Below, in pieces: positions 1 through 11,400 of a stretch of DNA of 64,000 bases. Source of the DNA: Klebsormidium nitens (taxonomy: Eukaryota > Streptophyta > Klebsormidiophyceae > Klebsormidiales > Klebsormidiaceae); the NCBI GenBank assembly GCA_000708835.1, contig DF236956.1:315346-379345 (forward strand), given 5' to 3'. The position numbers and the translations under genes were made by a program. Within the stretch, counting starts at the first letter, position 1. Each line of letters starts with the position of its first letter. A model generated the notes under the pieces. The model had not been told where the DNA came from. It searched no databases and was given only the letters and a program-made list of their open reading frames with translations.

Positions 1-454
1 CTCCGCAGTGCACTGGATGGGGCATGCATGAGCAAAGCCAAGCTTCTCTAATTTAACTTGTAGTTTTCACCTCGGCAGGTGCTATATCGAGGAAGACATG
101 GAGCAATTTTTGCAACCGGCCTGCGAGTCTCCTTAACCCTACATGTAACCCTGCAGATGAAAGAACGAAAGTAGAAGACCAACTACGGGGGAAAGCCTGA
201 TCCGGAAACTCCGTAACTAATTCGCATCAGCCTCGATCCGATGGGCTAAACGAAAACCTTTCTAACCCGGTCTCTTAACCCCGCAGGTATTGTGGAATAA
301 GGGGAAAGGCAAGCATGGCAAAAAGCCAAAGATGCAGGTCTTAAAACCCTACAATCAGCCCCAAGCAACCACTCTGCAAAATGCTCAATGCATGTTCAAG
401 ATTTTGCGTGTTAAGATTTCTGCAACCCTTCTAACCCCAATGTTAATCCTGCAG

Positions 455-1542
455 GTCGACGAAGACGATGATGAGGACGATGACGTGGACGATGACGAGG
501 AGGAGATGTACAACACTGCGTACCTGGTCAAGGGTGACGGACAGCCGACCAAGGACGACGCAGAAGACGCCAGCGATTTCGACGAAGACGCGGAGGGGGC
601 AGACAAGGATGATGACTTTGAGGAGGAGGAGGATGACGATGAAGAGGGGGGCCTGAGTGAGTTTGATTAGTCTTGGCATGTCAAGTTTTGTAAACAAGCA
701 ACGGGGAGCATGGGTATTGATAATTGGGAGAGACGGTCTTTGTTTTGATCGTTTCAATCTTTTTGCTTCTGTTTTTGGGGATCTGCTTCCCGATCTCTGT
801 TTCCGCAACGAGGGGGCGTCATCCTCTCCGCAGGGCTTAGCGTGGAAGTTGTATGGGAGAACGTACGGAAAGGGCTCGTTGGCGAGCCAGCATTGATCGT
901 CCGAGCTTCTTGTCCATGAAACAACGAGTTGCGTTGTCATGGGCAGATTGCAAATAAGGTTTGGGTTATCCTTTAGTCAATTTAGTGCTTGGTTATTACT
1001 TTTACTCCCCGCTGCTTAGCCTTTCGCATATGCCCTGAGGTAAAAGCGGCTCTTGCTATTTCTGCTCGACTATGTGCTTTGTAGCAAGGTTTTAAGAGCA
1101 GAGGGGTTGAGACGCGTAATTGATGTCAACCCATATGCATACTTGCGGCACGACTCTTGTACTGGTGGCAACCAGTGTTGAGGAACTGATAAGTGGGGAC
1201 CTATCTTCTGGTAGTAAGGCCAATCGCCTACCAAACAGAGATCGTCCCGGCCTTAAAGCATTGTTTGACAAAATGGCGTTGCTGATGGCTGTATCAGAAC
1301 GTGAAAAAGGAAGATTGACCGGTGACTTCGCTTCAAAAAGCAGGTCATGATGGTTTAGAAGCAGACACGACTCTTTCGAGACAATTTATGTCCTGCTGAT
1401 ATATGAGCATGTTATTCCCCCCGTAGGTGGCCCGAGCAATAAGCGGAAACGCGGGGAGGCGGAGCTGGAGGAGGTTGATGACGAAGACGACGACGAAGGC
1501 GAGTTTGACGATGACGACGAGGACGAAGTGGACGAGGAGTAG
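455..1542 (+). CDS. ANP32-like acidic nuclear protein, 3' part only
   Basis: Two exons are firm: 455-656 and 1427-1542 (stop TAG). The donor GTGAGT follows 656 in phase 1 and the acceptor TAG ends at 1426; joining them gives S-G-P-S-N and then the basic motif KRKR. The first exon is an Asp/Glu run followed by TAYLVKG and EDASDF, a pattern I associate with plant ANP32-like LRR proteins. The last exon is a second acidic tail. An in-frame exon at 287-337 (basic, Lys/Gly-rich, phase 0) may precede. The N-terminal leucine-rich repeats would lie outside the window. ANP32 proteins are nuclear histone and phosphatase-binding chaperones; that role is inferred from family. Three acceptor-like tracts ending in TAACCC..GCAG (near 154, 286 and 454) may be copies of one acceptor edge. 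A generic acidic nuclear protein is the alternative. Confidence 0.72.
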
Positions 1543-2893
1543 TGCCACTTGTCAAAATCCGCTTGGCTTTCTTAGGAGATGAGGTCATTTCTTTTCCACC
1601 ATCTCTCAAAGTCGGTCAAATGCCTTCGGTGACTCAGGTCGAGGGCGGAAAGCCGCTAGGCCTCCTTAGAAGAGAAGTAAAGGTGTTTGGGGCGGAGGAA
1701 GTAAAGCGTCTAGTAAGGTCGCTAGGCTGAGCGGGCCTCTAACGCGGCTTTTCGCCACACGGTCGTCCGTACTCGGGCATTCTAGGTTTTGGCCAAAATC
1801 AAAGTGCACTGAGGTGTTGTAGACAGCAATTCTCGACTATCGTTTTCAAGTGCGAGCGAATAGTCTTCAAAGACATTTGCTTTTACTCCGGCAACACTTG
1901 CGAAAATGTCTCCCGATGCAATGGATTCAATCACTTGTCTTTCATCCTTCATGCCAATGCTGTTGAGTATCCATTGATACAAGTAAAGGGGATTAGCAGA
2001 ATCCATGAATCTGTGTGATCGAAGGTATTGGTGTCGCAAACGGTGCTGTCAAAATCTGCCAAAGAGTACGTACAAATGCTGTCTGCTCATGCTGCTGACT
2101 TGACCGGACAGCCTGACGGATCATGGAGAATGATACGCGGCGATAGAGTTCGATTCATGCACTTGCTGGCCGCTTATGTCACCTCAAGGCTGATTGTCTG
2201 CACGCTTGTGCCCGGCCGGCCACATTGAACTTCATTCCATTTGAACGATTTCTGAACCCCGCCCCGGGAGTCAAGGGCTGCCTGCGTAACTGCGTCCTCT
2301 GCCCGTACCCCCACAAGATGGCAAAATCCATTGTAATGCCAGGTTCACAAGTCCGTCACGCCCTGCGCTGTTGGATTTACTGTCCTGCAACTAATTTTTC
2401 AAGTTTAATAGTGGACGGTTCAATCCTAGTATCATAGGCGATAGATCCAACAGTGCTACACCTCTTGCGGTCTTGGTATCAATGAATCCGGTCCGCGCTC
2501 GCGGGCAATTCCGCGATTCCCATGCAAACATTATGTCATCGTTTTCAGAAAGTCCCCAATGATGTGTAGTACCAACCGATCCATATGGTTTCATTACTCC
2601 GTCCGACCGTTTTACCGGTACGGAACATGGGCATGTGTACGTCTGGGTCCTCATACTATGCAGGCCCAAAAGAGGATAGCAAGTTAGTTCTTAGGAACTA
2701 GCGGTGGCGCGTACGCAGGGTATATCGCGACAAGGGCAGCAGAGGCCTCTTGCGTTCACTAGCCATTGTGCCACATACAGTCCGGCAAGCAACCGTCCAT
2801 CGTCTCCACGTCCACACGTCCTTGCATTCAATCATCGATCTATCAGTGGTCACATATTACGGACACAACAACCAGCTGACCAGCTGCCCTGCC
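1543..2893. other. Intergenic, no gene supported
   Basis: Only short open frames without splice support or family resemblance. A minus-strand frame at 1782-2039 (85 codons) has protein-like composition, but I recognise no motif and see no continuing exons. Confidence 0.5.
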
Positions 2894-3184
2894 TACTATA
2901 GGCCTATCCTGGGCCCGGAGGTCGCAGAGTCGCGGTGAAAGTCGCGGACGAAAGTCGCGCGAAGTCGCGGAAAGTCGCGGAACGTCGCGCAGATCTGCAA
3001 ATATCTAAATGCAAATCATTCTTGAAAACATGTTTGTCAAAGCTTTGTAAGGTTTCGATGAAAGTCGCGAAGATCGCGAAACAAAGTCGCGGAGCAGTCG
3101 CGTAAAGTCGCGCAGAATCGCGGAAAGTCGCGCAATGTCGCGGGCAACTTTGGCAACCTCCGGGCCCAGGATAGGCCTTACTAT
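2894..3184. mobile_element. Non-autonomous inverted-repeat element (MITE-like), 279 bp, with target duplication
   Basis: The element runs 2900-3178. Its ends are perfect 23-bp inverted repeats (2900-2922 and 3156-3178) beginning AGGCCTATCCTGGGCCC. It is flanked by a direct repeat TACTAT at 2894-2899 and 3179-3184, consistent with a 6-bp target-site duplication. The interior has no coding frame. It holds two blocks of AAAGTCGCG-like units in the same orientation, on either side of an AT-richer centre (about 2995-3060). Non-autonomous DNA transposons have this organisation; the superfamily is not assigned because a 6-bp target duplication does not settle it. Confidence 0.8.
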
Positions 3185-3585
3185 AGTGTTACTCAGATTT
3201 ACACTGGGTCCCGCCAATTAGGCAAAGATGCTAGGAGTATTGCCAAAGTTTTTAATAGTACAAACTCAAATGATCGCCGCACTGAGTACTGGTCTTGCGC
3301 CATGTTGAAAATGTCAAGATGCCAAGCTTGTCAGGACGGATGCCACTTGACTCATTTGAGATGCATTTTAATAAGTATTACTATCATAGCTTGAAAGTTG
3401 AAACTTATCCCGCACGGTCGACCAGATACTATGATTCTCTTTACTGAACTTCTCAGCACACGTTGTCCATAGAATCGCGCCCTCTTTCTACATAAAAACT
3501 CGTTCATCGTCGAAACCGCCGGATTCGGAGCCGTGGGCCCTGGCAATTTTGAGTTTAGCGACAGAATGTTCTGACGGATCTTACC

Positions 3586-4023
3586 TCACGTCATTTGCAT
3601 CGAACTGAATTTACAGCCATTTTGAGAGGCCGTCGAAAACTCTGCCCCGGGGAACTTTATTAGAGCGACGGTCTCGGTGTGTTCTGCACGCAGAAAGTCG
3701 CTGCATTTCACGACCCGGGGGAAGAAGACAAAAGTAGATTTGATATCTTGGAATGTTTCAGTTACGAACTCGGGTTTAGTAACGATCGGCGTACCGGTGA
3801 TCGCTGTTGACCTAGTCGTCAATCCCGGTTGATTCTATCACGCTAGCCGGTCATGCAAAACTCCTACAACAATCACTCCGGCATCCCGGTAGTTAGCCTC
3901 GGTACTTCGTTCCACGCTTCTGGCAACCTTGGTGCCCGGCGATCTGTAGGCGAAGTTCAGTATCACCTCGTAGATTAGTTTAGCATGATACCAAGTATAC
4001 GGTAGTAGGCGTTGCCAGGACAC
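3586..4023 (-). pseudogene. Decayed open frame of unknown family
   Basis: Read from 4023 down to 3586, one minus-strand frame gives about 146 codons of protein-like sequence, interrupted by two adjacent stops (TGA TAG) near 3835-3840. The same frame is open again at 3546-3352. The composition is not low-complexity, with several Arg/Lys, aromatic and acidic residues. I recognise no domain and see no convincing splice sites, so this could be a dead gene, a relic of a mobile element or chance. Confidence 0.25.
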
Positions 4024-4172
4024 GTCGCGGCCGCGGGAGACGGCCGGCCGCCCCAGCCGGGCACGGCCGACGGCCGCAAATGAACTTGATAATCTACAAA
4101 ACCCAAACCCCCTTTCTTTTGGAGTATATAGATTTACGGAGCATTTCCGAATGATGCCGAACGATTTTGATA

Positions 4173-4287
4173 GCCTCCGTAGCTCAGTCGGTTAGAGCGT
4201 GGGTCTTATGTGACCACATTGGGGCCTTCACCGGTCCCTGGGCCCTGATATAGCCCAAGGTCGTGGGTTCGATTCCCTCCGGAAGCA
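4173..4287 (+). tRNA. tRNA-Ile(UAU) with a 41-nt intron
   Basis: The cloverleaf can be drawn: acceptor 4173-4179 with 4280-4286 and discriminator A4287; D-arm GCTC/GAGC; anticodon stem TGGGT (4200-4204) with GCCCA (4253-4257); anticodon TAT at 4207-4209. The intron 4211-4251 sits between positions 37 and 38, the canonical site. tRNA-Ile(UAU) is an intron-bearing isoacceptor in several eukaryotes. An A-box-like TAGCTCAGTCGG and a B-box GGTTCGATTCC are present. Two weaknesses: a C-A mismatch at acceptor pair 3-70 and a T-T mismatch at T-stem pair 50-64, so it may be a diverging or dead copy. A T5 terminator follows at once. Confidence 0.78.
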
Positions 4288-4290
4288 CTC

Positions 4291-4295
4291 TTTTT
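4291..4295 (+). terminator. RNA polymerase III T5 terminator
   Basis: A TTTTT run starts 3 nt after the tRNA discriminator base. This is the usual Pol III stop and supports a transcribable tRNA gene. Confidence 0.65.
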
Positions 4296-4500
4296 GGCAG
4301 GCACTTCTTTCCGGTAATGTTACTTCTTTTTGGAAGGCATTCGAATTGGCAGGCACTTCTTTTCCCCTTCTTTTTAGCAGGCACTTCTTTTTGGAAGGCA
4401 TTCTGTTTGGCAGGCGGTTCTTTTTGGAAGGCGGGCAATTCTTTTTGGCGGGCACTTCTTTTTCTCTTTTTCAGTTTGGCAGATCCATTCTTTATCACGA
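4296..4500. repeat. T-rich imperfect tandem repeat downstream of the tRNA
   Basis: About nine imperfect units resembling GGCAGGCACTTCTTTTTGG lie head to tail, varying between GGCAGGCACTTC and GGAAGGCATTC. Most carry a T4-T5 run, so the array offers many backup Pol III stops, or it arose by slippage from the tRNA 3' flank. On the minus strand it gives a Lys/Pro-rich frame that is not credible as a gene. Confidence 0.6.
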
Positions 4501-5490
4501 AGGAATAGAAGCGTGACAAGGGGTGGACAAGAAGGTACACTCTCTCAATCAGCAAGCTTTTGGATCAAAAAAGGTGCACGACAAGCACGAGCTTACTAAT
4601 CTTTCCTTTGTTTCAATTCTCAGAAAACGCCGATCGTAAAGTGACATGCGCTTACATGTTTATGAAATTTCTAGCTGTGCATGAGAGCACTTTCCGGCCA
4701 TGAAACCAGAATCTTCAACATTTTCATAATTGGGTAGGGTACGCGTAATATGGATTGCTCAACAAAAGGATGGGCACAAGGCCGGCCAGCTTTCTCCAAT
4801 GATGTTTTCGTCGCCTTCAACGTGAACGATTTGGATTTTCGACCCCAGAAACTCAACGAAGCTCAGGAGTTCCGTAGCAGAAACTGCACACTCAATTCTC
4901 CAACTTTTTGTACCTCATTCGTTTTGGGGCTTATATACAATAGCTCGAGAGCACTTGGAAAATAGTCCCCAATGAGGACGTATGCTTAATGGCTGAATGT
5001 GGCTTAAGGGCGTAATTAAATTACATCGGAAGTTCCCATTGTCCCAGAACCTGGCACCTCGACAAAGACAAAACGGAATCCGGGATCGTGTCTTGCACAT
5101 ACATGAATAAGACTTATCCCATCCTAAATATCATTGCCCGGGCACCCCATGGAAACTATCGTACCACCTTGAACTCGGAACCAATTGGAAATCTACGATT
5201 GCATAGAACAATTATATTCAAGCTTGATTTCAAAGCGGGCGGCCGGTATCAGGCCGTCACGTACCATCAATTTGAGTGTCATGGTCCACACTTCAAGCAC
5301 CCGACATCCAATGCCATCGGCACGTGATCCAAACAATCTGCGTGAGCATGATCTAAACTTGCCGACTTGAATGCATGTTCTCGGTTGACTTCCAATTAAA
5401 TTGCTCAGCAGCAACTGTGATAGAGCCTTATATCCTCGCAAAAATCAGAGGTCGAGAGTCTGTGAAGCGGAACCCAATATGTACAGTCTC
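4501..5490. other. Intergenic, nothing recognised
   Basis: AT-richer sequence with only short scattered frames. It lies downstream of the minus-strand aminotransferase stop and would contain that gene's 3' UTR. Confidence 0.5.
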
Positions 5491-8400
5491 CTAAAGTGCA
5501 GGTGGTTCTATGTAAGGCACTTGTATCCGATCTCCCGGAAGGCCTCCTTCCATGTCCGCGTGCAGTATTTGCCTAAGCCGCATTGCAATGGGTCCAGGTA
5601 CGCCTGCCGAACAGAAAGGAGTTGATGTCAAAAGCAAACAAGAACTTCGCCTCTACCTCGTAGCTTGATTCACGCTTCCAAAGCCAGTCGTTACGCCAGT
5701 CGTACCCAACTGGAAACGGAACAGATTGCCAAGATCGTTCTATTGCATGAGGGACTGTAACCTCCGTATCGCCAACGACAGTAAAGTCGACTGCATTCTG
5801 GTCGCGAAGGAGCAACAACCGTGACGCTCTTCGCCCTCATTTTCGGGGACGAGCCCTTCACTACCTCCGACAAAGAAGTATAAAGAGTTCTTTGATATTC
5901 CGCCTCTTTTCAATTGTTTTATGATTCCTCTTACACCGCAGATGACTCCCTCAATCTATTGGGAGGAGACGCCGGCATTTTGGGCCTCACGCAAGAAGAT
6001 ATCGACAAAGCAACAACGGTGAAAGCTAGGATTCTAGTCGCCCATCTCAAGCACGTGCTCCAGTTAAAATGCGCCACGTGGCACCTCTCACCGTCGTTCA
6101 CCGGCCGTCCGTCCCACTCCACCACCGGCAGGACGAGCACCCCGCTGCCTATGAGCATCATTTCCTTCGCTTTCCGCGCCTCGTCTACCGTTACCGGTCC
6201 CACCCTGACTGCCTTCAGGATAGGCCCTGTCGTGGAGCCGTTTTCCGTCGTGGGACAGAGCTCCTGGCTCAGTTCTTGGCTGGCAGGGCCCGCGGAGGGG
6301 TCCCGCACCACGACGCAGTTTTGGGAGTTGCCGGGGGAGGTGAGGCCCTCCTTTAGCGACAGCAGCTTGCGGATGGTGATGCCGGGCAAAATCTGGAACA
6401 GGGAGTGAGCGAATAAGCGCAAAACAGGGGGGGAGGGAAAAGAGCAAAAGGTTGTGATGTGAGGGAAAAGAATAAACGTTTTCCTTTGAGAGAACAGCAG
6501 CTTGCGAATGGTGATGCCGGGCAGGATCTGAAAGGTGAGGGAGGAGGTCAGGGGGGAGGAAGAGAAAGGCTGATGGCATGTAGGGACTGGCTTTCTGGAG
6601 TTTGGAAGAGACACGCGAAAATTGAAGCGATTAAGCGACGAAGGTTGAATGGGAAGGTTGGAGAAGCCTATATGGACGATCGGGATCGAGGATGCAAGTG
6701 AACATGCTAAGGTGGAGAAAGGACAAGAAAGGCTTTCAATATGGAGAAGCTAGGTATATTAGACTCAACGGACAGGACTTGAGAGCGACTCCTGACAGCA
6801 GCAAACGGACATTATGAGTGTACTCAACGGTCAGACCGTACAAGTTCTGAAGGAACGCATTGCCTCATCGAGGTAGGGACAGACGGCCCTCACCTTATCA
6901 AAAGCGGGTACGAGAAGCACGCCCTCGTCGTTTACAAACTGCGCAGGAGCAAGGAATGTCAGTTCCAAAAGCCTGTCGAAGAACACTGGCCGACAGGCAA
7001 TGCCAGCAGCGTCGTTAAACATGGGTTGCATTCAAACTCAAGATCGCAATGGAGCCGTCAGGGCTATAACAGAGACCGCAAAATACACATTCAGCCGAAA
7101 CAGATTGTAGAATCTGGTTTTCAGCGACCAATGGTTCTGCGCAAGTGTCACCTTAAAAGTTTCAGTGTCAGCACGATTCCGCCCGAGCACAGATTGCTAT
7201 TTCTAGCAAAAAGCTCTGTGCAAGTGTCAGCTCAAAAGTTGCGTTCCTCTCACCGCTACGTTCATATTGGGCCCTTCCGCAACCAGTCCTTCCTGGTCCA
7301 GCCAGATGGCATAATCGACGCCGGCGGCCTCCGCTTCTTGCATAACAAGAGCGTTGGGCAAGTAGTTGGTGGACTTGACCGTCGCGAACTGGGGGGCCTT
7401 GATGGGGATTTGGGACGTGATCTGCACAAGTAGCGAAAAAGTCAGAGTGTTCTCATGTCCGTCCTCAGGCAAAGAGTTTCTAGGAACCGGCATGAAACAA
7501 ACGCGTCAGATCCTCGAGGGGAATGTGAGTTCGGGAAGGACAGGGGTCTGCAACGCGGAATGTCGTGGTGATGAAAAAGCGATCACGCAAGGTTCGAACG
7601 GGAGAGTAGTGTCTGAAAAACAGGGAACGGATAGAAGCGGAGCATTCGCTGTTGGGGTCGAAATAATGAGTCGCCGGCATTTTACATATCTTATGTACAT
7701 TCCAATCGTAATGCAACCGGCGATTGGTAAACAACTCCATAGAGATTGCGACAGTGTCCCCCACACCAACCCCGGAATCCTGCTCTTCACTACAGAGCGA
7801 TAGACGTTCTTCGACACGACAAAGGGAAAGCAGGTAGGACTTACCACTCGAACGCCTCTGGCGGCAATGGCGTCCATGTCTTTTCGTTCCGAGATAACCA
7901 CCGCATAAAGGTTTGATCTAATGCACCTGCATTCATGGCCGTTCGTGTTACAAATGCGCCCGTTTTGTCCTCTTCAGTCACAGTCACTGATCGGCCTGTG
8001 CAAAGGAAGGACTTGAAGCCGCCGCTAGGCGCAAGCTCCTCAACTGGCCAAGGCGCAAAATCCGTTGTTCTCAAATGTCCCTCCCGCCACATAAGCAACA
8101 CGAGAAGAGAAACTGCCAGGACGAAAAACAAGGTACTTCGTGAGCAGGCAACGTCCTGCCGGCTTGATGAGCATGCGAAACGCGCAGCGACGAAACTTAT
8201 TAACATCCCGTAAACCTGGCCGCCAACGGGAATCCAAATGTCCGGTAAACGTTGCAGAAGCTGGACTGTGCAATCGCTCAAATTCCAGTACCTTGACGGC
8301 GCAAGTTTTGTAGATGGGCACCACTCAAACCCACGATCGGGCGCAGATCAAAGCAATTCAGGTGGCCAGCTTTGACAAATATGCAGTGAGGAAGGCCGAC

Positions 8401-11400
8401 TGTGCGCTCACTCTTTTGAGGAGAGGTTAAAGCCCCCCTGCCCCGCCGTTACCCAGTACCGCAGCTGGCCTTGCCAGCTGTCGGACGCCGCTACCGTATC
8501 TATTAGAAGCTGCTTTAGTTGGGGCCGCTGGTACGGCAGGGGTATCCCCGCCTTGCTGGCGCTGCTAATGAGGCGGTCCAGATGGGGGTCCAGGCCGTAG
8601 AGGAAACTGCGGGCGGCAAGCGTGCGAGGAAGGGTATAAGCCGTAGAAAAACTGTGAGCGAGCGTTGAGAAAGAAAGTTACCAACCGAAAAGTAAACTGT
8701 GGGCGAGCATGCGGGAAAATTTATAGATGGGCGAGCCCGCTGATAAGCGTCATATCCTTGTGGCAGGACTTGCAATAAGTAGTTGGAACCTGGACTTCCT
8801 GACAAACAGATTCCGTAAAGCAAACCCATTGTAACTCTCGGCCACGCGGAGAATGGCGTGATCCTGATCAACTCGTCAAATCCTCACGTCACGGAGAGCT
8901 TGGGAATATCAGACCCACACTGGCTGGCTTCCGAACGCTGTAAAGCCCACCTGCCACGAACCTCGGCCGTTCATACGACAGCTTGCCCTGTTCAACTTCG
9001 TCACCTCCCTTAGAAGCAATTGCAATTGTTGAACTCAAGCCTAGATCTCGCCGTGTTAAAGACGGTATGCCCTTGGCGAACGCGGGAAACAGAAGACTCT
9101 GGGCCTCCATTCCTCCCAGTCTTTGTTTCTCCAAATGCTAAAAGCTCACTTGCTCATAGATTTCGGCTGCCAAAGACAGCATATTTCTGCCGTAACCCGT
9201 CGGATCCTCACGGCACTCGCACTAAGTGGAATACTGGCGGGCAACTCCTTCAGTGTTCCCCTCCTCCGCCCAACTGAATGTTGTAAAGCTCACCCGCCGT
9301 AGATCTTGGCCGTCTCAACGACAGCAAGATGCCCCCGGAGGAACCCGTCGTATGCTGATAAGGTGACGCGCTCCAATATTACTGATTTGTGAATTCTAAA
9401 CACTGAAATGCTCACCCGCCGTAAATCTCGGCCGTGTCAAAGACGGCGTGCCCCCGGTGGAACCCGTGGTCGTCCAGGGGGATGAACATGAGGGCCGGGT
9501 CGGTCACGATGCCCCCCAGGACGCTGCTGTACATGGCCTTGTACGTGCTCTGCGCTTTTGGGTGCACGTTGTTGCTCAGCCGTTCGAGGACCTGCGCAAA
9601 AGGGTAGGTGGCGTCAGCATGACGGTAAGCCTTGTGCGTGCTCTGCGCCTTGGGGTGCACGTTGTTGGACAGCCGTTCGAGGACCTGCAAAAGGGCGGGG
9701 AGGGGCCAGGTAATGTCAGCATGACGTCAGTTTGGGGGGATGGGGCAACGGAACAAATTCAAGGGTGTGGCGGGTGCAGTGGCTACAGAGTTCACTTCTC
9801 CTTTTGGTTGTCTGGTTCTGTGCCCTTGATTTTCCGGTCTGGAAAAAAGAACGGGTTCTAGTGCCAAAGTTTCAGCTTTCTCAAGAATGATTTGAGGCCA
9901 CAGACGACGCTGCTGATTGTAAGCTCTCCGCCGCATTAAGTGATTGGAATCAGCAGCAAGGTTTGTGCTCTAACAAAGTACTTGGTAGGAGTTTGACTGT
10001 TTAAGGTTGAACCGGTGCCATAGAAGGGCAGATGGAATACTTGCCGCAAAATCGGCCCAAGTGGCTGGGCAATACACAGGACAGTCGTGAGAAAACCTAC
10101 GAACGACGTTCGTCAGACACCCAACAAATTTTGCAGATCAAACCCACCAGCTCAAGCAGCCCGTTATGGGGCATAAGCAGAGTTCAGGAACCTGTACCTG
10201 GTCTTTGTTGAAGAGGAGAGTGGAGCCTGAAGTAGAGGGGGCTGCAACAGGTTCCGACGTAGCGGCAGAGGCGGTGCTTGCCGCGACTGCAAAAACCAGG
10301 GTGTCATGATGGGGAGTGCAAACAGCGTTGCCTCCAGAATCAGGAGGCCATTCAAGTCTCTACCCAACACAGGATGGCAGCAACCTTCAAGGGAGGGGAT
10401 CATGAACCCCGTACCGCGTTAAAAAATGTTTAAGACACCAAGCAGAAGCAAGGAGTATACTGACCAGTCAAGTGCTGAAGTAGAAACTAGATCGTTGGGC
10501 CACATTTCTGTGACCCATCTCACAAGGTGCATTCTTGAGTTGAGGATTGTCCACGAACCCGAAATTGCAGTTAAAAGGTGGTCACAACTTGTACATCAAC
10601 CAGCTCATTGATATGCTCTTGTCGTCATGTTTGTGACGACACAGTGAAGTGTCCTACGAAACTCAACCAGTGTGCTCCGCCAATGTGGTCCCAAATGGCC
10701 TTAGAAAAGTTTCACTACGAAAAGGTTTTCACAACGCTGTAACACAAGTCCACTTTCACTAGAATGAAGTAATCGGAGAAAAGCATGGAATACTTCTGCA
10801 GCAATCGCAAAGTGAAGCGCACATCGAATCCGAGCATCTGATGGCTTCGCCACATTGCTCACAAATTCCTGAGCGATGTTACTCTGCATTCGAGCTGCAG
10901 CACAGACTTGAAGCCTTTTTGACGGTCAACGGTGGTAATGGTGGCTTGCACACCAAGCAGCAGAACCAGCAAATGGGAGCACATATCACCTTCTGTTAAC
11001 TTTGAACCTTCACTGCAAAGCAGTTTGAGCGAGGCGGGGCGCAAAATCGACAGACAGGAGCACATCTCGCTCTCCGTTGGCTTCAAAACTTTACTGCGAA
11101 TGAATTGAGCGAGGAATGCGCTCTCAAAGATAAGAACATGGAAGAATCGAGAGAAAGACTCTGTTAGAGAAACCTCACCACGACCCCTCTTTGCCCTCCA
11201 TTGCCTGCTCGAAACCTCTGCTATCTCTGCAATCCAACTAGAGACACCTTGCCTTGCATCTGCCCCATGCAGCCTCTCCAAAGTCGAACTCAATCTCGGA
11301 CCAGACTCTCTCCCACAGCATCTCCTACACGCACGTTGCTTGCTCAGATTCAGACCAGCTTGCACTGTCCGGATGCCGTCCGGAAAACGAACCTGGTTGG

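Noticed and set aside
385..940. Minus-strand frames opposite the acidic ANP32 exon
   Set aside because: Ser/Val runs are the complement of an Asp/Glu-coding repeat.
4184..4555. Minus-strand Lys/Pro-rich 'protein' across the tRNA
   Set aside because: It is the complement of the tRNA and its T-rich repeats.
10859..11178. Continuation of the aminotransferase first-exon frame beyond 11179
   Set aside because: The donor at 11178 joins in phase to 10286 and onwards; the extension leads to no homologous sequence.
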